A stretch of DNA of 64,000 nt from Celeribacter marinus (GTDB lineage: Bacteria; Pseudomonadota; Alphaproteobacteria; Rhodobacterales; Rhodobacteraceae), in contig NZ_CP012023.1 in assembly GCF_001308265.1 (NCBI RefSeq), positions 2,184,932-2,248,931 on the forward strand, in the 5' to 3' direction. A program made the translations under genes and the position numbers. The notes beneath the pieces are model-generated. The model ran no database searches, had not been told where the DNA came from, and was given only the letters and a program-made list of their open reading frames with translations. Of this stretch, positions 1 to 9,566 are shown in pieces (positions within the stretch are counted from its first letter, which is position 1; each line of letters opens with the position of its first letter).

Positions 1-343
1 TGCCGTTGGATTCACCGTATTCAACAGCAAAACCAAACGAGTGGTTCCAATCGCCAACGCCGTAGCTCAAACGACCCGCACCCGACACTTCGCCAGAGTC
101 CGTGTTGCCCGATGTGCCCGATGCGGAAAGCGCGAACGACCCGCGCCAGCCCTGAACAACACCGTTCGGACCAAAGCGCTCGTTGTCGTTGGCATTATCC
201 AAATCGTCTTGTGCAGCCGTTGTGATGTCATCGATCTTATCGTTAAGCGCCTGAACGCCGCTCAGCTTGCTTTGCGCGAATGTCGGAGCGGCAATAAGGG
301 CGGCAACTGCAGACGCGGCCACCAATGTGTATGTCTTTTTCAT
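1..343 (-). CDS. DUF481-type outer membrane protein, C-terminal part missing
   Basis: The gene runs off the left window edge, and the visible 114 codons are its N-terminus. It starts with a signal peptide (MKKTYTLVAASAVAALIAA, then PTFAQ). After it comes a segment reading SKLSGVQALNDKIDDITTA and a glycine-rich beta-barrel-like stretch with GNTDSGEVSGAGRLSYG. This matches my memory of DUF481 (YdiY-like, salt-induced) outer membrane proteins of Rhodobacterales. The ATG at 343 is preceded by AAAGGA at good spacing. The protein should form a beta barrel in the outer membrane; its substrate or role is unknown. The family call is fairly firm, the function is not. Confidence 0.75.
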   Translation of the reverse strand, partial: MKKTYTLVAASAVAALIAAPTFAQSKLSGVQALNDKIDDITTAAQDDLDNANDNERFGPNGVVQGWRGSFALSASGTSGNTDSGEVSGAGRLSYGVGDWNHSFGFAVEYGESNG

Positions 344-492
344 GGGTTAGTCCTTTCCCAAGTTGCGAGGCCAGATCTTCAGCACCATTGCCAAAGCTCT
401 GATCATCTCTGCTGGGACTGGTATAGAAACCCCGATGTCGTGAGTGAAATTCGTATTACTCATGGTTTAAACGAGTATTTTAAATTTGTAAT

Positions 493-1407
493 TTAGAGGA
501 CGCCGCCAGTGTCGTAGTCTTCCATATTCTCGATATGGCCCACATCTGTTTCCTGTTCGATTTCAGCCGCTTGGACGACCCTCTTCAACGCGGCTTTGGC
601 GCGCAGGGCAAGATCGGGATCAACATCGTCGCGCCAAACCACCCAAGACGGATATTCAAACCGCGGCGCATCCGCCACAATGTGCAAATTTCCTGCGTCC
701 ACACGACGCTTCACCGCGCGCGCAGGCAGATACGCCGAGGCCCGCCGGTTCATAATATAGTCCGCCGCCAGCGCGCCCAGATGAAACTTTAGCCCCGCAT
801 TCGTCAGATGAGGCAGGGCCGTGGCGTGCGCATGCGTGAATTCAGGGCCCCAATCGACAAACACATACCCCTCAGGGCCGTTGACATCGGCGTCTGGATA
901 AGAGGCGACCAGAACAAGCTCGTCCTCCAATGCCTTTTCCGCCACAAGGCCGGGGCGCAATTGTGGGGTGTAGACCAAGGCCGCCTGTATAACGCCCTCA
1001 ATCAAATACCGTGTCATCCGGTCGGCCATCCCCAATTCTGTGCGGATGCTCAAATCCGGCATGTCATTTTGCAAGGCATCGATCCACCGAAAGCCAAGGC
1101 GCGGCCAAAGCGAGTATTGCGCGCCAATCGACAGTGATTTGGTGAAGCCTTCGGGGATCGCGATCTGTTGGCGCGCCTCTTCCCATATCTTAACGAGACT
1201 CAAGGCATAGTGCCAAAACTGCTCACCTGCGGGGGTTAAAACCGCACCCGCTTTGGAGCGCATAAACACCGCGTGGCCCAAACTGTCCTCAAGGCGTTGA
1301 ATACGCAGGCTCACCGCCGATTGCGTGACATAAAGACGATCACATGCGGCAACAAAGGAACCGGTGTTCGCGACTTCGATAAATGTTTTTATGAGTGTAA
1401 TATCCAT
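493..1407 (-). CDS. LysR-family transcriptional regulator
   Basis: A 304-residue protein of normal LysR length. Residues 1-60 form the winged HTH (MDITLIKTFIEVANTGSF, then LYVTQSAVSLRIQRLE). From about residue 90 a periplasmic-binding-like effector domain follows. The open frame extends upstream to 1563, but the LysR HTH always lies at the very N-terminus, so the ATG at 1407 is chosen although its ribosome site is weak. The C-terminus carries an acidic tail. It is transcribed towards the DUF481 gene and away from the unknown gene at 1638. Neither neighbour reveals its target genes or effector. Confidence 0.9.
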   Translation of the reverse strand: MDITLIKTFIEVANTGSFVAACDRLYVTQSAVSLRIQRLEDSLGHAVFMRSKAGAVLTPAGEQFWHYALSLVKIWEEARQQIAIPEGFTKSLSIGAQYSLWPRLGFRWIDALQNDMPDLSIRTELGMADRMTRYLIEGVIQAALVYTPQLRPGLVAEKALEDELVLVASYPDADVNGPEGYVFVDWGPEFTHAHATALPHLTNAGLKFHLGALAADYIMNRRASAYLPARAVKRRVDAGNLHIVADAPRFEYPSWVVWRDDVDPDLALRAKAALKRVVQAAEIEQETDVGHIENMEDYDTGGVL

Positions 1408-1637
1408 GCTCAACCATTTGCAAAACTCGTGACAACCATAATTGTTATTCGTTTGCCGTTGATTGTCACCCCCATTTGTTTGGCGCAAAGGCACAGATGA
1501 CGCGCGATAGGCATTTGCGGCGCCTTTTAGTGAAATCACGGGGCTTGCACGTGAACTGGCCATGCGTCCCCCCCTATCTCAACCCTATCTTTTTCGGTTG
1601 CATAGCTTAAAGAGGGGGAATCTTTTGGAGAGAAAAC

Positions 1638-2129
1638 ATGTCAGCACCACAAAGCATTCCTGAACTCGTTCGCGCAGCCAAGGACGATGCAAAGATCCAC
1701 CTAGATCGCATTGCCGCCCTCACGACCGAGCAGGCATCGCCTCAAACCGAAGAGGCCCGTGGTGTTGCGGTTGGCGCACTGGAACACATCGCGGTTGATC
1801 TGTTTACGGTGTTCGAGGCGCGTATGCAGCATCATTTCAAACGCGGCCCGTTTTCACGCAAACTCAAAGCGGTGTTGTTGGACGCGGGGCACACGGATCT
1901 CGCTGCGCGGTTGCACACATGTTATCTGGCGGTCAATGTCCTCAAGCACGCAAAAGGGGCCAGCTACCGCGAGCTGCTCGCCGCACAAAGCCCCCTACTC
2001 GCCGCGCCAGACCCTGACGCAGCCGAGACAGACACACCCGCCAGCCTGATAGACGTTACCACGCCCGGATTTTTGGACACGCTGACGACCACAATCCTAG
2101 AGGCCTACACGTTTCTCGACCAACGATAG
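1638..2129 (+). CDS. Conserved-looking hypothetical protein, helical
   Basis: A 163-residue soluble protein with no signal or membrane segment. It starts MSAPQSIPELVRAAKDDAK and appears mostly alpha-helical, with HHFKRG and LKHAKGASYRELLAA in the middle and an acidic, alanine-rich linker near residues 120-140. GGAGAG sits just before the ATG, and codon use matches the neighbours, so it is very likely a real gene. I do not recognise the family. It is divergent from the LysR gene and convergent with the carbohydrate operon. Confidence 0.7.
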   Translation: MSAPQSIPELVRAAKDDAKIHLDRIAALTTEQASPQTEEARGVAVGALEHIAVDLFTVFEARMQHHFKRGPFSRKLKAVLLDAGHTDLAARLHTCYLAVNVLKHAKGASYRELLAAQSPLLAAPDPDAAETDTPASLIDVTTPGFLDTLTTTILEAYTFLDQR

Positions 2130-2192
2130 CACACGGCACCCAGAGTGCGGTGATCTCGGCGCCATGCGTGGCGCGTCAATTCATCGTCCGTC

Positions 2193-3263
2193 TTAGACGG
2201 GTGCGGGTTCCCAGCCGTCATAGGTACTATCGCCAACGTTAAGGGGCAGATGGACCGGTGCGCCTGTGCGCGATGACTGATAGACGGCACTGACGAATTC
2301 GATGGAACGGCGCGCCTCGTCAATATTGACGACCTCCGATTCAAGCCCGCGCATGGCGTTGTAAACCTGAAGAGAGAACCCGACTTGTCCACCCGATTGG
2401 TCGGGTGTCGCGGCGATAACCGCATCAATCTGGCCTTGGGTCACAGGTGCGCGCGCCACAAATGTCCAGTTGTCCTCGGCGGGGGCATAGGGGCGCGATC
2501 CGCTCTCTGCGGTTACCCCCTCAAAGCAAAAGCGCAGCCGACTGGTGTCATTGCCCGCGCCAAGCGTGACCGAACTTGTCGCCAATGCGCCCGATGACAT
2601 CTGAATGGACAGCGCGCCGCAATCCTCGACTTCGATGTCGTTCACGCGCGTATCCAGACGGGCAAACACCGAGTCAACGGGCCCGAGAATAAACGATAAT
2701 AAATCATGCATGTGAATGGCATGGCCCAAGATAACGCCGCCCTGCTCGCCCTTCCATGTGCCACGCCAATCCACGGCGTAATAATCCGCATCACGGTTCC
2801 AATGGGTTTCCATAGCCGCCACATAGGCCCGCCCCGCCAACCCGCTGTCAATCAACGCGCGCAGCCGCGCAATCCCGTTGCCAAACCGATACTGAAAGAC
2901 AGGGTAGACGGTGCGCCCCGTCTCCTTGCTAATGGCGATCAAGCGATCCACATCGGCGACGGAATTGGACAACGGCTTTTCGCAAATCACATCCTTACCC
3001 GCCCGCATGGCCCGCGCGGTAAAATCGAAATGCAAATGCGGGGGCAGACAAATGTCGATCAACTCAATTTCGGGATTGGCCAAAACGGCCTCGAAATCGC
3101 TCGTGATTTCAACGCCACTGTCGTCCTCAATGAATGCGGCAGCGCGTGCTGTATTCATATCGCACACCGCCGTCACCGTGTAGAGATCCGGCAACGCGCG
3201 GTAGGCAATGTAATGTTTGTAGCCAATGCCTGCGCCAATAATCGCCACATTTACCTTTTTCAT
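2193..3263 (-). CDS. Gfo/Idh/MocA-family oxidoreductase (A)
   Basis: A 356-residue NAD(P)-dependent oxidoreductase. The Rossmann motif is at residues 8-15 (IIGAGIGY) and the family Glu-Lys-Pro motif at 95-97 (ICEKPLS). The C-terminal alpha/beta substrate domain has GHAIHMHDLLSFILG, which supplies the usual His/Asp pair. Such enzymes oxidise or reduce sugar hydroxyls. It is the last gene of a minus-strand operon and overlaps gene B by 4 nt (ATGA), implying translational coupling. The operon context (GH105, CUT1 importer) suggests a sugar or uronic-acid derivative as substrate; the exact reaction cannot be read from the sequence. Confidence 0.92.
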   Translation of the reverse strand: MKKVNVAIIGAGIGYKHYIAYRALPDLYTVTAVCDMNTARAAAFIEDDSGVEITSDFEAVLANPEIELIDICLPPHLHFDFTARAMRAGKDVICEKPLSNSVADVDRLIAISKETGRTVYPVFQYRFGNGIARLRALIDSGLAGRAYVAAMETHWNRDADYYAVDWRGTWKGEQGGVILGHAIHMHDLLSFILGPVDSVFARLDTRVNDIEVEDCGALSIQMSSGALATSSVTLGAGNDTSRLRFCFEGVTAESGSRPYAPAEDNWTFVARAPVTQGQIDAVIAATPDQSGGQVGFSLQVYNAMRGLESEVVNIDEARRSIEFVSAVYQSSRTGAPVHLPLNVGDSTYDGWEPAPV

Positions 3264-4282
3264 ACTTGCACCCCTTCGGCCTGCATCTGTGCGCGGATGG
3301 TAATGTCCATCGTGCGAAACGTGTGATCCTGCGTCACGGCGGTTTGTGACCGGTTATGGATATCGGCACAGATGCGGGCGAAATACGGCAACCCCATTTC
3401 ACGACAATCAATCACCTGCGCGCCCTCACCATTGGCGATCAGCAATTGATCGCCTTTGTTGCCATTCGCCAGATCGATGTATTTGCGCAGCTCGATATAC
3501 CCGTCACTGCCCATGATCGTCAGGCGGCCATCGCCCCACATCGGCAGGCCCTTGGGGGTGAACCAATCGACGCGGATATATCCGTGGCCTTTGTCTCCTT
3601 GTAAAACCAACTCGCCAAAATCCTGCATTCCGGGATGCTCTGGCAAAGTCTTGTTGGCGACCTGGGCGTGTTTGATCTGCACATCCGTGGACCCCGTGAA
3701 ATGTAAAAACTGATCGACCTGATGCGAGGCGATGTCAGTTAAAATACCGCCATACCGATTGCGTTCAAAAAACCACGCGGGGCGCGTCGACAGGTTTTGT
3801 TTGTGCGGCCCCATGCCGATGGTCTGGATCACGGTGCCGATTCCACCCGCACGCACCAATTCCTCCGCCTTGGCCACGCAGGGCACTTGGAACCGTTCCG
3901 AAAAGTTGACCGTCCAGATGCGACCCGTTTCGGCGACAACAGCTTTGATCTGTGCGAGGTGTTCGAGGGTTGTGCACCCGGGCTTGTCGACCATCACGTC
4001 TTTGCCCGCCCGCATGGCCTCAATCGCAAGTGCTGCGCGATCTTCGGGCACGGCCGCGATCAGGACCATATCGACATCAGGATCATCAAGGATCGTGCGG
4101 CGATCAGCCACCCGCTCCAGATCTGGGTATGTCTCTTGGAACTTTTCGGGAAGCGCCCAATCATCGGCGGTCCACCACTGCGCCGCAGTGCAGCCCTCTT
4201 TGAGCATATTGCCCAACATGCCGAAAATATGCCCGTGATCAATGCCAATGGCCGCAAGCTTCAATCCGTGTCCAACGCTCAT
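3260..4282 (-). CDS. Gfo/Idh/MocA-family oxidoreductase (B), degenerate dinucleotide loop
   Basis: A 340-residue protein of the same superfamily. The N-terminal strand reads KLAAIGIDHGHIFG, so the canonical GxGxxG loop is altered to GIDHGH. The family Lys-Pro is kept as DKP at residues 99-101. The second domain has GGILTDIASHQVDQFLHF, with the conserved His and Asp. The start at 4282 lies 1 nt after the stop of gene C; a longer frame reaches 4324 but would overlap gene C by 41 nt. The altered loop could change cofactor binding. It is an operon member and presumably acts on a related sugar. Confidence 0.88.
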   Translation of the reverse strand: MSVGHGLKLAAIGIDHGHIFGMLGNMLKEGCTAAQWWTADDWALPEKFQETYPDLERVADRRTILDDPDVDMVLIAAVPEDRAALAIEAMRAGKDVMVDKPGCTTLEHLAQIKAVVAETGRIWTVNFSERFQVPCVAKAEELVRAGGIGTVIQTIGMGPHKQNLSTRPAWFFERNRYGGILTDIASHQVDQFLHFTGSTDVQIKHAQVANKTLPEHPGMQDFGELVLQGDKGHGYIRVDWFTPKGLPMWGDGRLTIMGSDGYIELRKYIDLANGNKGDQLLIANGEGAQVIDCREMGLPYFARICADIHNRSQTAVTQDHTFRTMDITIRAQMQAEGVQV

Positions 4283-4283
4283 G

Positions 4284-5333
4284 TCAGTATCCTTTGTCAA
4301 CAGATACGGTGCGCCCTTGGGCACCGGAATTGATAATTGCCTCGATCAACGCATGCCCATCAAGCGCGCTTGCCCCGCTCGCCACAGGGGTCGCGCCGCT
4401 GTCGATACAGGCGATGAAATCCGCAATCACCGCTTGGTGCCACGCGCTGGTAAAGGCCATTGGGTCGCCCCCTGCCCCTGTCGATTGCGCGGAACCGAAC
4501 ACTTGGGTTTCGCCGCTTTGCCACGCAACCACCAACTCAGCGGAGCGCAGCGTGACCGAGGCGTTGGCGTAGTGCAAAATGATCTCTTCGGTGCGGCCGG
4601 GGTAACTCGCCGTTGAGGCAATCAGACTGCCCACGGCACCGTTTTCAAACATCAAACCTGCCGTCACGAAATCTTCGGTTTCCATGTCGTGAAACCGTGT
4701 TGTGCGGCACATAGCCGTCACGGCGTCAACAGGACCGGTAAATTGCAACGCCAAATCAAGGGTATGAATGGCCTGAGAGATCAAAACTCCGCCGCCATCG
4801 CGCGCCAAACTACCGCGGCCCGGCTCATCGTAATAGCCCTGCCCACGCCACCAAGGCACGGAAATTTCAACCAATCGCAGCGAGCCAAAATCGTGCTCAG
4901 CCAAAAGGGCGCGCAACTTTTGGGCGGACGGGCGGACGCGGTGTTGGAGCACAATCCCAAGCGAAACACGGGCATGCGCACAGATATCAACCAATTTGCG
5001 GGCCGCGTTCAGCGTGCGCTCAACAGGTTTCTCCATCAAAATCGGAATACCCGCATCAGCCAACGCCGCAACATACGGCGCGCGCACGTTGGGCGGTGTG
5101 ATGATCACGGCAAAATCAGGTTCATCGGAAAGAAGCGCGTCCATATCGGCGTAAGCCTGCGCGCCCGAGAACGCAGCGCCATGCTTGGCCAAAAACGCCG
5201 CAGAATTGGCTGGCCGAGACGCCAAAACACCTGACAGGCGTAACGATCCCGACAGGTTGGCAAAGCTTTCCACATAGGCTGACGCCACCATACCACACCC
5301 GATCAGGGCCACGTTTGAGCGCGTTGTCGACAT
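4284..5333 (-). CDS. Gfo/Idh/MocA-family oxidoreductase (C)
   Basis: A 349-residue oxidoreductase. The Rossmann motif is VALIGCGMVASAY at residues 8-20 and the EKP motif (MEKPVER) at 101-103. The substrate domain has GGGVLISQAIHTLDLALQFTG, with His-x-x-Asp. A ribosome site (AAAGGAG) lies before the ATG at 5333. It sits 10 nt after gene D and 1 nt before gene B, in the same operon. The three shorter paralogues A-C differ clearly in sequence, so this is not a recent duplication; each probably has its own substrate or position on the sugar. Confidence 0.92.
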   Translation of the reverse strand: MSTTRSNVALIGCGMVASAYVESFANLSGSLRLSGVLASRPANSAAFLAKHGAAFSGAQAYADMDALLSDEPDFAVIITPPNVRAPYVAALADAGIPILMEKPVERTLNAARKLVDICAHARVSLGIVLQHRVRPSAQKLRALLAEHDFGSLRLVEISVPWWRGQGYYDEPGRGSLARDGGGVLISQAIHTLDLALQFTGPVDAVTAMCRTTRFHDMETEDFVTAGLMFENGAVGSLIASTASYPGRTEEIILHYANASVTLRSAELVVAWQSGETQVFGSAQSTGAGGDPMAFTSAWHQAVIADFIACIDSGATPVASGASALDGHALIEAIINSGAQGRTVSVDKGY

Positions 5334-5343
5334 GAAAGGAGCC

Positions 5344-6636
5344 TTATTCTAAAGTAATGCCACGGGTATCGAGCATCGTCTGCACATCCACCGTAGCGCC
5401 TGTTTCAATCGACAAGTTTGCGGCGATCCCTGTCAAGATCGACCACCCACCCGCCACATGGTCAGAGGCGCGGTTATAGCGGTCGGGTTCCATGTTATCG
5501 GGGTCGAAAATGTAGCCGAGCATGACAGGATCAGCCCCGCCATGGTGGCCCTCCGCCACAGGCACCTCAATCTGTTCGGGCGCTTTGCCCGCGAGGTGCA
5601 CCTCGGTCCAGACCGCCTCTTTGCCCGCATGCGCCCGTTCGCCCCCAAAAACACCGTGCACCTCCACATGCTTATGGATCAACTCGCCCCTTGTCCCTTG
5701 GAACCTGATCTCAAGCCCTTCCCACGGGGAATAGGCGGTCAGCGTATAATTGGCTGTGGCCCCCGACCCATAGGTGATATGCGCCTGCATCGTATCCTCA
5801 ATGCCGATGTCCTCATCGAACACGCACAGATCACGAAAATAGCCGTCCTCATGTTCGGCCTCACGGTAGAGCGCGCGCAATGCGGCGTCCTCGTCCAAGT
5901 TCAATTCAAAATCGCATTTGTTGGCCACTTTGCACGTGGCACAGCGTGGACCGCGCGCCTCAAGCCCCATGTCTATCGCCGTTTGTGGGCGGTAAAATGC
6001 ACGGCGCCCCGTCGCGGTAACTTTGGTTGGCGTTGACCCCAGCCACCAATTCAACAGGTCAAAGTGGTGGGTGGATTTATGCACCAAAAGCCCGCCCGAA
6101 TTTTCCTTTTGACGGTGCCAACGCCGAAAATAATCAGCTCCATGTACACGGTCGAGGTGCCAGCGGAAATCAACAGCCGTGACTTCCCCGATGGTGCCAG
6201 AGGCCAATATATCCTTGATCTGTGTTCGGGCCGGAGAATAGCGGTAGTTAAAGGTCACACGCACTTGGCGTCCCGTGCGCTTTTGTGCCTCGGTGATCTG
6301 TTTGAGCGACGACAAATCAATCGTCATCGGCTTTTCACAGATCACATCACACCCCGCCTCAAACGCGCGTACGATATAGTCGGCATGCAAAAAGTCAGGC
6401 GTGGTGATCACCACCGTATCCGGCTTTTGCTCTGCGATCATCGCGTCGAAGGCGCTTGCGTCATATGTGGCAATCCCATTGGTCCCTGCGCGCGCTGCGG
6501 CCTGTGCGGCGAGGTCCAAGCGGTGGGGATTGTTGTCGCACATAGCGACGATCTCATGCTGATCGGGATAGTCCTGTGAGACGCTGTCACGGAACATCGA
6601 ATGGCGCGATCCGCACCCGACGATGGCAAGTTTCAT
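5344..6636 (-). CDS. Gfo/Idh/MocA-family oxidoreductase (D), long form with cysteine cluster
   Basis: At 430 residues it is about 80 longer than A-C. It has the Rossmann motif KLAIVGCGSRH at the N-terminus, EKP at 101-103 and the substrate motif GGLLVHKSTHHFDLLNWWLG near 181-200. The extra part holds Cys232, Cys235, Cys241 and Cys271 (CATCKVANKC, then DLCVFDED), which looks like a metal or structural site. The C-terminal half binds substrate and may dimerise. Its start overlaps the ATPase gene by 4 nt. Long Gfo/Idh/MocA proteins of this type are common beside sugar ABC importers in this group of bacteria, from memory; the reaction is unknown. Confidence 0.92.
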   Translation of the reverse strand: MKLAIVGCGSRHSMFRDSVSQDYPDQHEIVAMCDNNPHRLDLAAQAAARAGTNGIATYDASAFDAMIAEQKPDTVVITTPDFLHADYIVRAFEAGCDVICEKPMTIDLSSLKQITEAQKRTGRQVRVTFNYRYSPARTQIKDILASGTIGEVTAVDFRWHLDRVHGADYFRRWHRQKENSGGLLVHKSTHHFDLLNWWLGSTPTKVTATGRRAFYRPQTAIDMGLEARGPRCATCKVANKCDFELNLDEDAALRALYREAEHEDGYFRDLCVFDEDIGIEDTMQAHITYGSGATANYTLTAYSPWEGLEIRFQGTRGELIHKHVEVHGVFGGERAHAGKEAVWTEVHLAGKAPEQIEVPVAEGHHGGADPVMLGYIFDPDNMEPDRYNRASDHVAGGWSILTGIAANLSIETGATVDVQTMLDTRGITLE

Positions 6637-7724
6637 GCTAACGCCTCCTCACCAATATAGGGTACGCGGTCGCCATCATGGTCGAACACATGCACGTCCG
6701 AGGGATCAAATCCAAAGGTGATTTTGTGGCCCCTTGCGTAGTCATCTTTTCCGCTCGTTTGAAGCAATACGGTCGCGCCCGACGACAAATGGGTGTGGAG
6801 CAAAATCTCCGACCCAAGGTATTCAACAAGATCAATTGTAGCCTCGACACGGACCGCGCCACCGTCAATCATGAACCCTTCGGGGCGAATGCACACCGTC
6901 ACATTGTCGACTGTACGTTCCAACCCGTCGATCTCGAAATCAGCAAAATCCGCCATAGAGATGTGAATGCCCTTCGCGCCTTTGGTGGCTTGAGCATCGA
7001 ACATGTTAATCTTGGGCGAGCCGATGAAGCCCGCAACAAACAGGTTCTCAGGGCGGGTATATAACTCTTGCGGGGTGCCGACCTGTTCGATTTTACCGCC
7101 GCGTAACACAACAATGCGCGAGGCCATGGTCATGGCTTCAACTTGGTCATGGGTTACATAGATCATGGTGGTGCCGAGCTTGGTATACAGGGAGGCAAGC
7201 TCGACACGCATCTGAACGCGCAATTCGGCGTCCAAATTCGAAAGAGGTTCATCAAACAAGAACAGCTTTGGTTCGCGCACGATAGAGCGACCAATGGCGA
7301 CACGCTGTTTTTGACCACCCGACAACTGACGCGGTTTGCGGTCCATCAAGGGCTCGATTTGCAGCACCTTCGCCACCTCATCCACGCGCTTTGAAATTTC
7401 GGCCTTGGGCAGCTTCATATTCTGCAAGCCGAACGCGAGGTTTTTGCGCACCGACATATGCGGATAGAGAGCGTAGGACTGGAACACCATGGCCAACTCG
7501 CGTTTGGACGCGGGCAGATCATTAACGATGGTGTCGTCGATTGCCACGGTGCCATCGGAGATATCTTCGAGCCCCGCAATCATCCGCAAAAGTGTGGATT
7601 TACCGCAGCCGGACGGGCCGACAAGGACGAGAAACTCACCGTCAACAATGTCGAGGTCCAGCCCCTTCATCACCGTCACATTACCGTAGGTTTTGCGAAC
7701 GTTTCGTAGTGTCAAACCAGCCAT
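6633..7724 (-). CDS. Sugar ABC transporter ATP-binding protein, UgpC/MalK type
   Basis: A 363-residue cytoplasmic ATPase that powers the importer encoded just upstream in the operon. Walker A GPSGCGKST is at 36-44, the ABC signature LSGGQ at 134-138 and Walker B LFLFDEP at 154-160. A C-terminal OB-type (TOBE) domain follows from about residue 240, typical of the MalK/UgpC class that serves CUT1 importers of di- and oligosaccharides. It overlaps the following oxidoreductase gene by 4 nt. ATPases of this type can be shared between importers, but the tight operon links it to this one. Confidence 0.95.
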   Translation of the reverse strand: MAGLTLRNVRKTYGNVTVMKGLDLDIVDGEFLVLVGPSGCGKSTLLRMIAGLEDISDGTVAIDDTIVNDLPASKRELAMVFQSYALYPHMSVRKNLAFGLQNMKLPKAEISKRVDEVAKVLQIEPLMDRKPRQLSGGQKQRVAIGRSIVREPKLFLFDEPLSNLDAELRVQMRVELASLYTKLGTTMIYVTHDQVEAMTMASRIVVLRGGKIEQVGTPQELYTRPENLFVAGFIGSPKINMFDAQATKGAKGIHISMADFADFEIDGLERTVDNVTVCIRPEGFMIDGGAVRVEATIDLVEYLGSEILLHTHLSSGATVLLQTSGKDDYARGHKITFGFDPSDVHVFDHDGDRVPYIGEEALA

Positions 7725-7736
7725 TGAAAAGGGTCC

Positions 7737-8666
7737 TTATTTCATTCCGGAGGTCGCGATACCGCGCACGATGAGTTTTTGGAAAGCGACGAAGAACACG
7801 ATGACGGGCACAAGCGAGAGCACCGACATTGCAAACATCTGTCCAAAGGCCGATTGGCCCTCTTGGTCGAGGAACAGGCGCAACGCGAGCGGCACCGTGT
7901 AGGATTTGATATCATTGAGATAGATCAGCGGAGCGAGGAAATCCTCCCACACCCAAATCAGCGAGAAAATCGCGGCCGTCCCCATCGCAGGGAGCGACAA
8001 AGGCAGGATAATAACCCAGTAGATTTTGTAGGGCGAGCAGCCGTCGATCATCGCCGCCTCATCCAGTTCACGTGGCAACTGGCGAAAGAATTGCACCATC
8101 AAAAAGATGAAAAATGCATCAGAAGCCAGAAAACGCGGCACGATCAACGGCAGGTAGGTATCCACCCACCCGAGGTTCAAAAACAACACATACTGCGGGA
8201 TCAAAACGACATGATACGGGATCATCAACGTCATCATCATCAACGCAAACATCAAGTTTTTGCCGGTAAATTGCAGCCGTGCAAACGCGTAGGCCGCGAA
8301 GGAACACGACAACAGGTTCCCGATCACGGAAAAGACCGTGACGATGGTCGAGTTGGTGTAGAAGATCGTGAACGACTTGGGCAACGCCTCCCACCCTTTG
8401 GTGTAGTTGTCCCAATTGAACTCGGATGGCCACAACGACAACGTGTTGAAAATCTCGTTCTCGGGCTTGAGCGATGCGGCCACCAGCCAGAACAACGGGT
8501 AAAGCATCACCACTGACATCGCGATGAGAAAGAGGTGCTTGTAGATGCGCGCACGACGGTTGCGTTTTTGTTGCGCGACGCGAAGATCATGGGCGATCTG
8601 CGCCGTACGGATCATCTCTGGCGTCACATCGGATGCGCCGGACGGATCAGTCGCGTTCGTTTTCAT
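7737..8666 (-). CDS. Carbohydrate ABC transporter permease, MalG/UgpE type
   Basis: A 309-residue inner-membrane protein with six predicted transmembrane segments; the first (LFLIAMSVVMLYPLFWLVAASL) follows a charged cytoplasmic start of about 45 residues. The ATPase-coupling EAA loop is ELDEAAMIDGCSPYKIYWVI in the second half. It pairs with the other permease, which it overlaps by 20 nt, to form the CUT1 membrane channel. The long charged N-terminal extension is somewhat unusual for MalG-like proteins. Substrate specificity comes from the binding protein at 9626-10903. Confidence 0.94.
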   Translation of the reverse strand: MKTNATDPSGASDVTPEMIRTAQIAHDLRVAQQKRNRRARIYKHLFLIAMSVVMLYPLFWLVAASLKPENEIFNTLSLWPSEFNWDNYTKGWEALPKSFTIFYTNSTIVTVFSVIGNLLSCSFAAYAFARLQFTGKNLMFALMMMTLMIPYHVVLIPQYVLFLNLGWVDTYLPLIVPRFLASDAFFIFLMVQFFRQLPRELDEAAMIDGCSPYKIYWVIILPLSLPAMGTAAIFSLIWVWEDFLAPLIYLNDIKSYTVPLALRLFLDQEGQSAFGQMFAMSVLSLVPVIVFFVAFQKLIVRGIATSGMK

Positions 8667-9540
8667 AATGCACCCAGTATTTGGAGGTAAAGAAAGACAC
8701 GGCCGTAAAGAAACCGATGATGAGAAGCAGCACCCACGCCAGCGCGGAGGCGTAGCCCATGCGGAAGAATTTGAATGCTTCGTTGAACAAATAGACCGTG
8801 TAGAACAATAGGCTGTCAGCGGGCGCGCCCGTGCCGTTCGAGATGATGAACGCAGACGAGAACGTTTTGAACGCTTCGATCGTTTGCAGCACGAGGTTGA
8901 AGAAAATCACAGGTGCCAAAAGCGGCAAGGTGATACGAAAAAACTGACGCCGCTTTGACGTACCGTCGATCTCGGCCGCCTCATAGAGATCGCGCGGAAT
9001 GCCGCGCAGACCGGCCAAAAAGATCAGCATCGGCGACCCGAATTGCCACATGGCCAGCACCACAAGCGTGTAGAGCGAGGTGTCGGGGTTGGAAATCCAC
9101 GCCGCCCCCTGAATGCCGAAATTGGCGAGAACTTGGTTGACCACCCCGTCTGCGGAAAACAATTGCCGCCACAAGATGGCGATCGCAATGGACGAGCCAA
9201 GCAGTGAGGGAAGATAGAAAATCGCTCGGTATAGCCCAATGGTGCGCAATCCCTTGTCGAGCAGCATGGCGACACCAAGCGCCATTATCAGACGGGCGGG
9301 CACGGCAAGTGCGACATAGGTAAATGTGACCTCTAAAGCCTTCCAGAACCGCCGGTCTTTCTCGAACATGTAAGCGTAGTTATCAAGGCCGACCCAACGC
9401 GGGTCTGCAACCATATCGTAGCGGGTAAAAGACAAGTAGAGAGAGGCTAAAATCGGGCCAAGTGCCAAGAAAAAGAAGCCGATGAACCATGGGGTCAAAA
9501 AGACATATCCGGGCGCATTGCGTGCGAAGAATTTTTTCAT
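8647..9540 (-). CDS. Sugar ABC transporter permease, MalF/UgpA type
   Basis: A 297-residue membrane protein starting MKKFFARNAPGYVFLTPWF. It has six transmembrane segments and the EAA loop LYEAAEIDGTSKRRQFFRITLP. An open frame continues upstream into the binding-protein gene, but that extension has no family features; the ATG at 9540 gives the normal family length. It forms the channel together with the 7737-8666 permease. A strong stem-loop at 9567-9590 separates it from the binding-protein gene. Confidence 0.93.
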   Translation of the reverse strand: MKKFFARNAPGYVFLTPWFIGFFFLALGPILASLYLSFTRYDMVADPRWVGLDNYAYMFEKDRRFWKALEVTFTYVALAVPARLIMALGVAMLLDKGLRTIGLYRAIFYLPSLLGSSIAIAILWRQLFSADGVVNQVLANFGIQGAAWISNPDTSLYTLVVLAMWQFGSPMLIFLAGLRGIPRDLYEAAEIDGTSKRRQFFRITLPLLAPVIFFNLVLQTIEAFKTFSSAFIISNGTGAPADSLLFYTVYLFNEAFKFFRMGYASALAWVLLLIIGFFTAVSFFTSKYWVHYENERD

Positions 9541-9566
9541 TGGTATGACTTTGCGTTGGGAAAATA

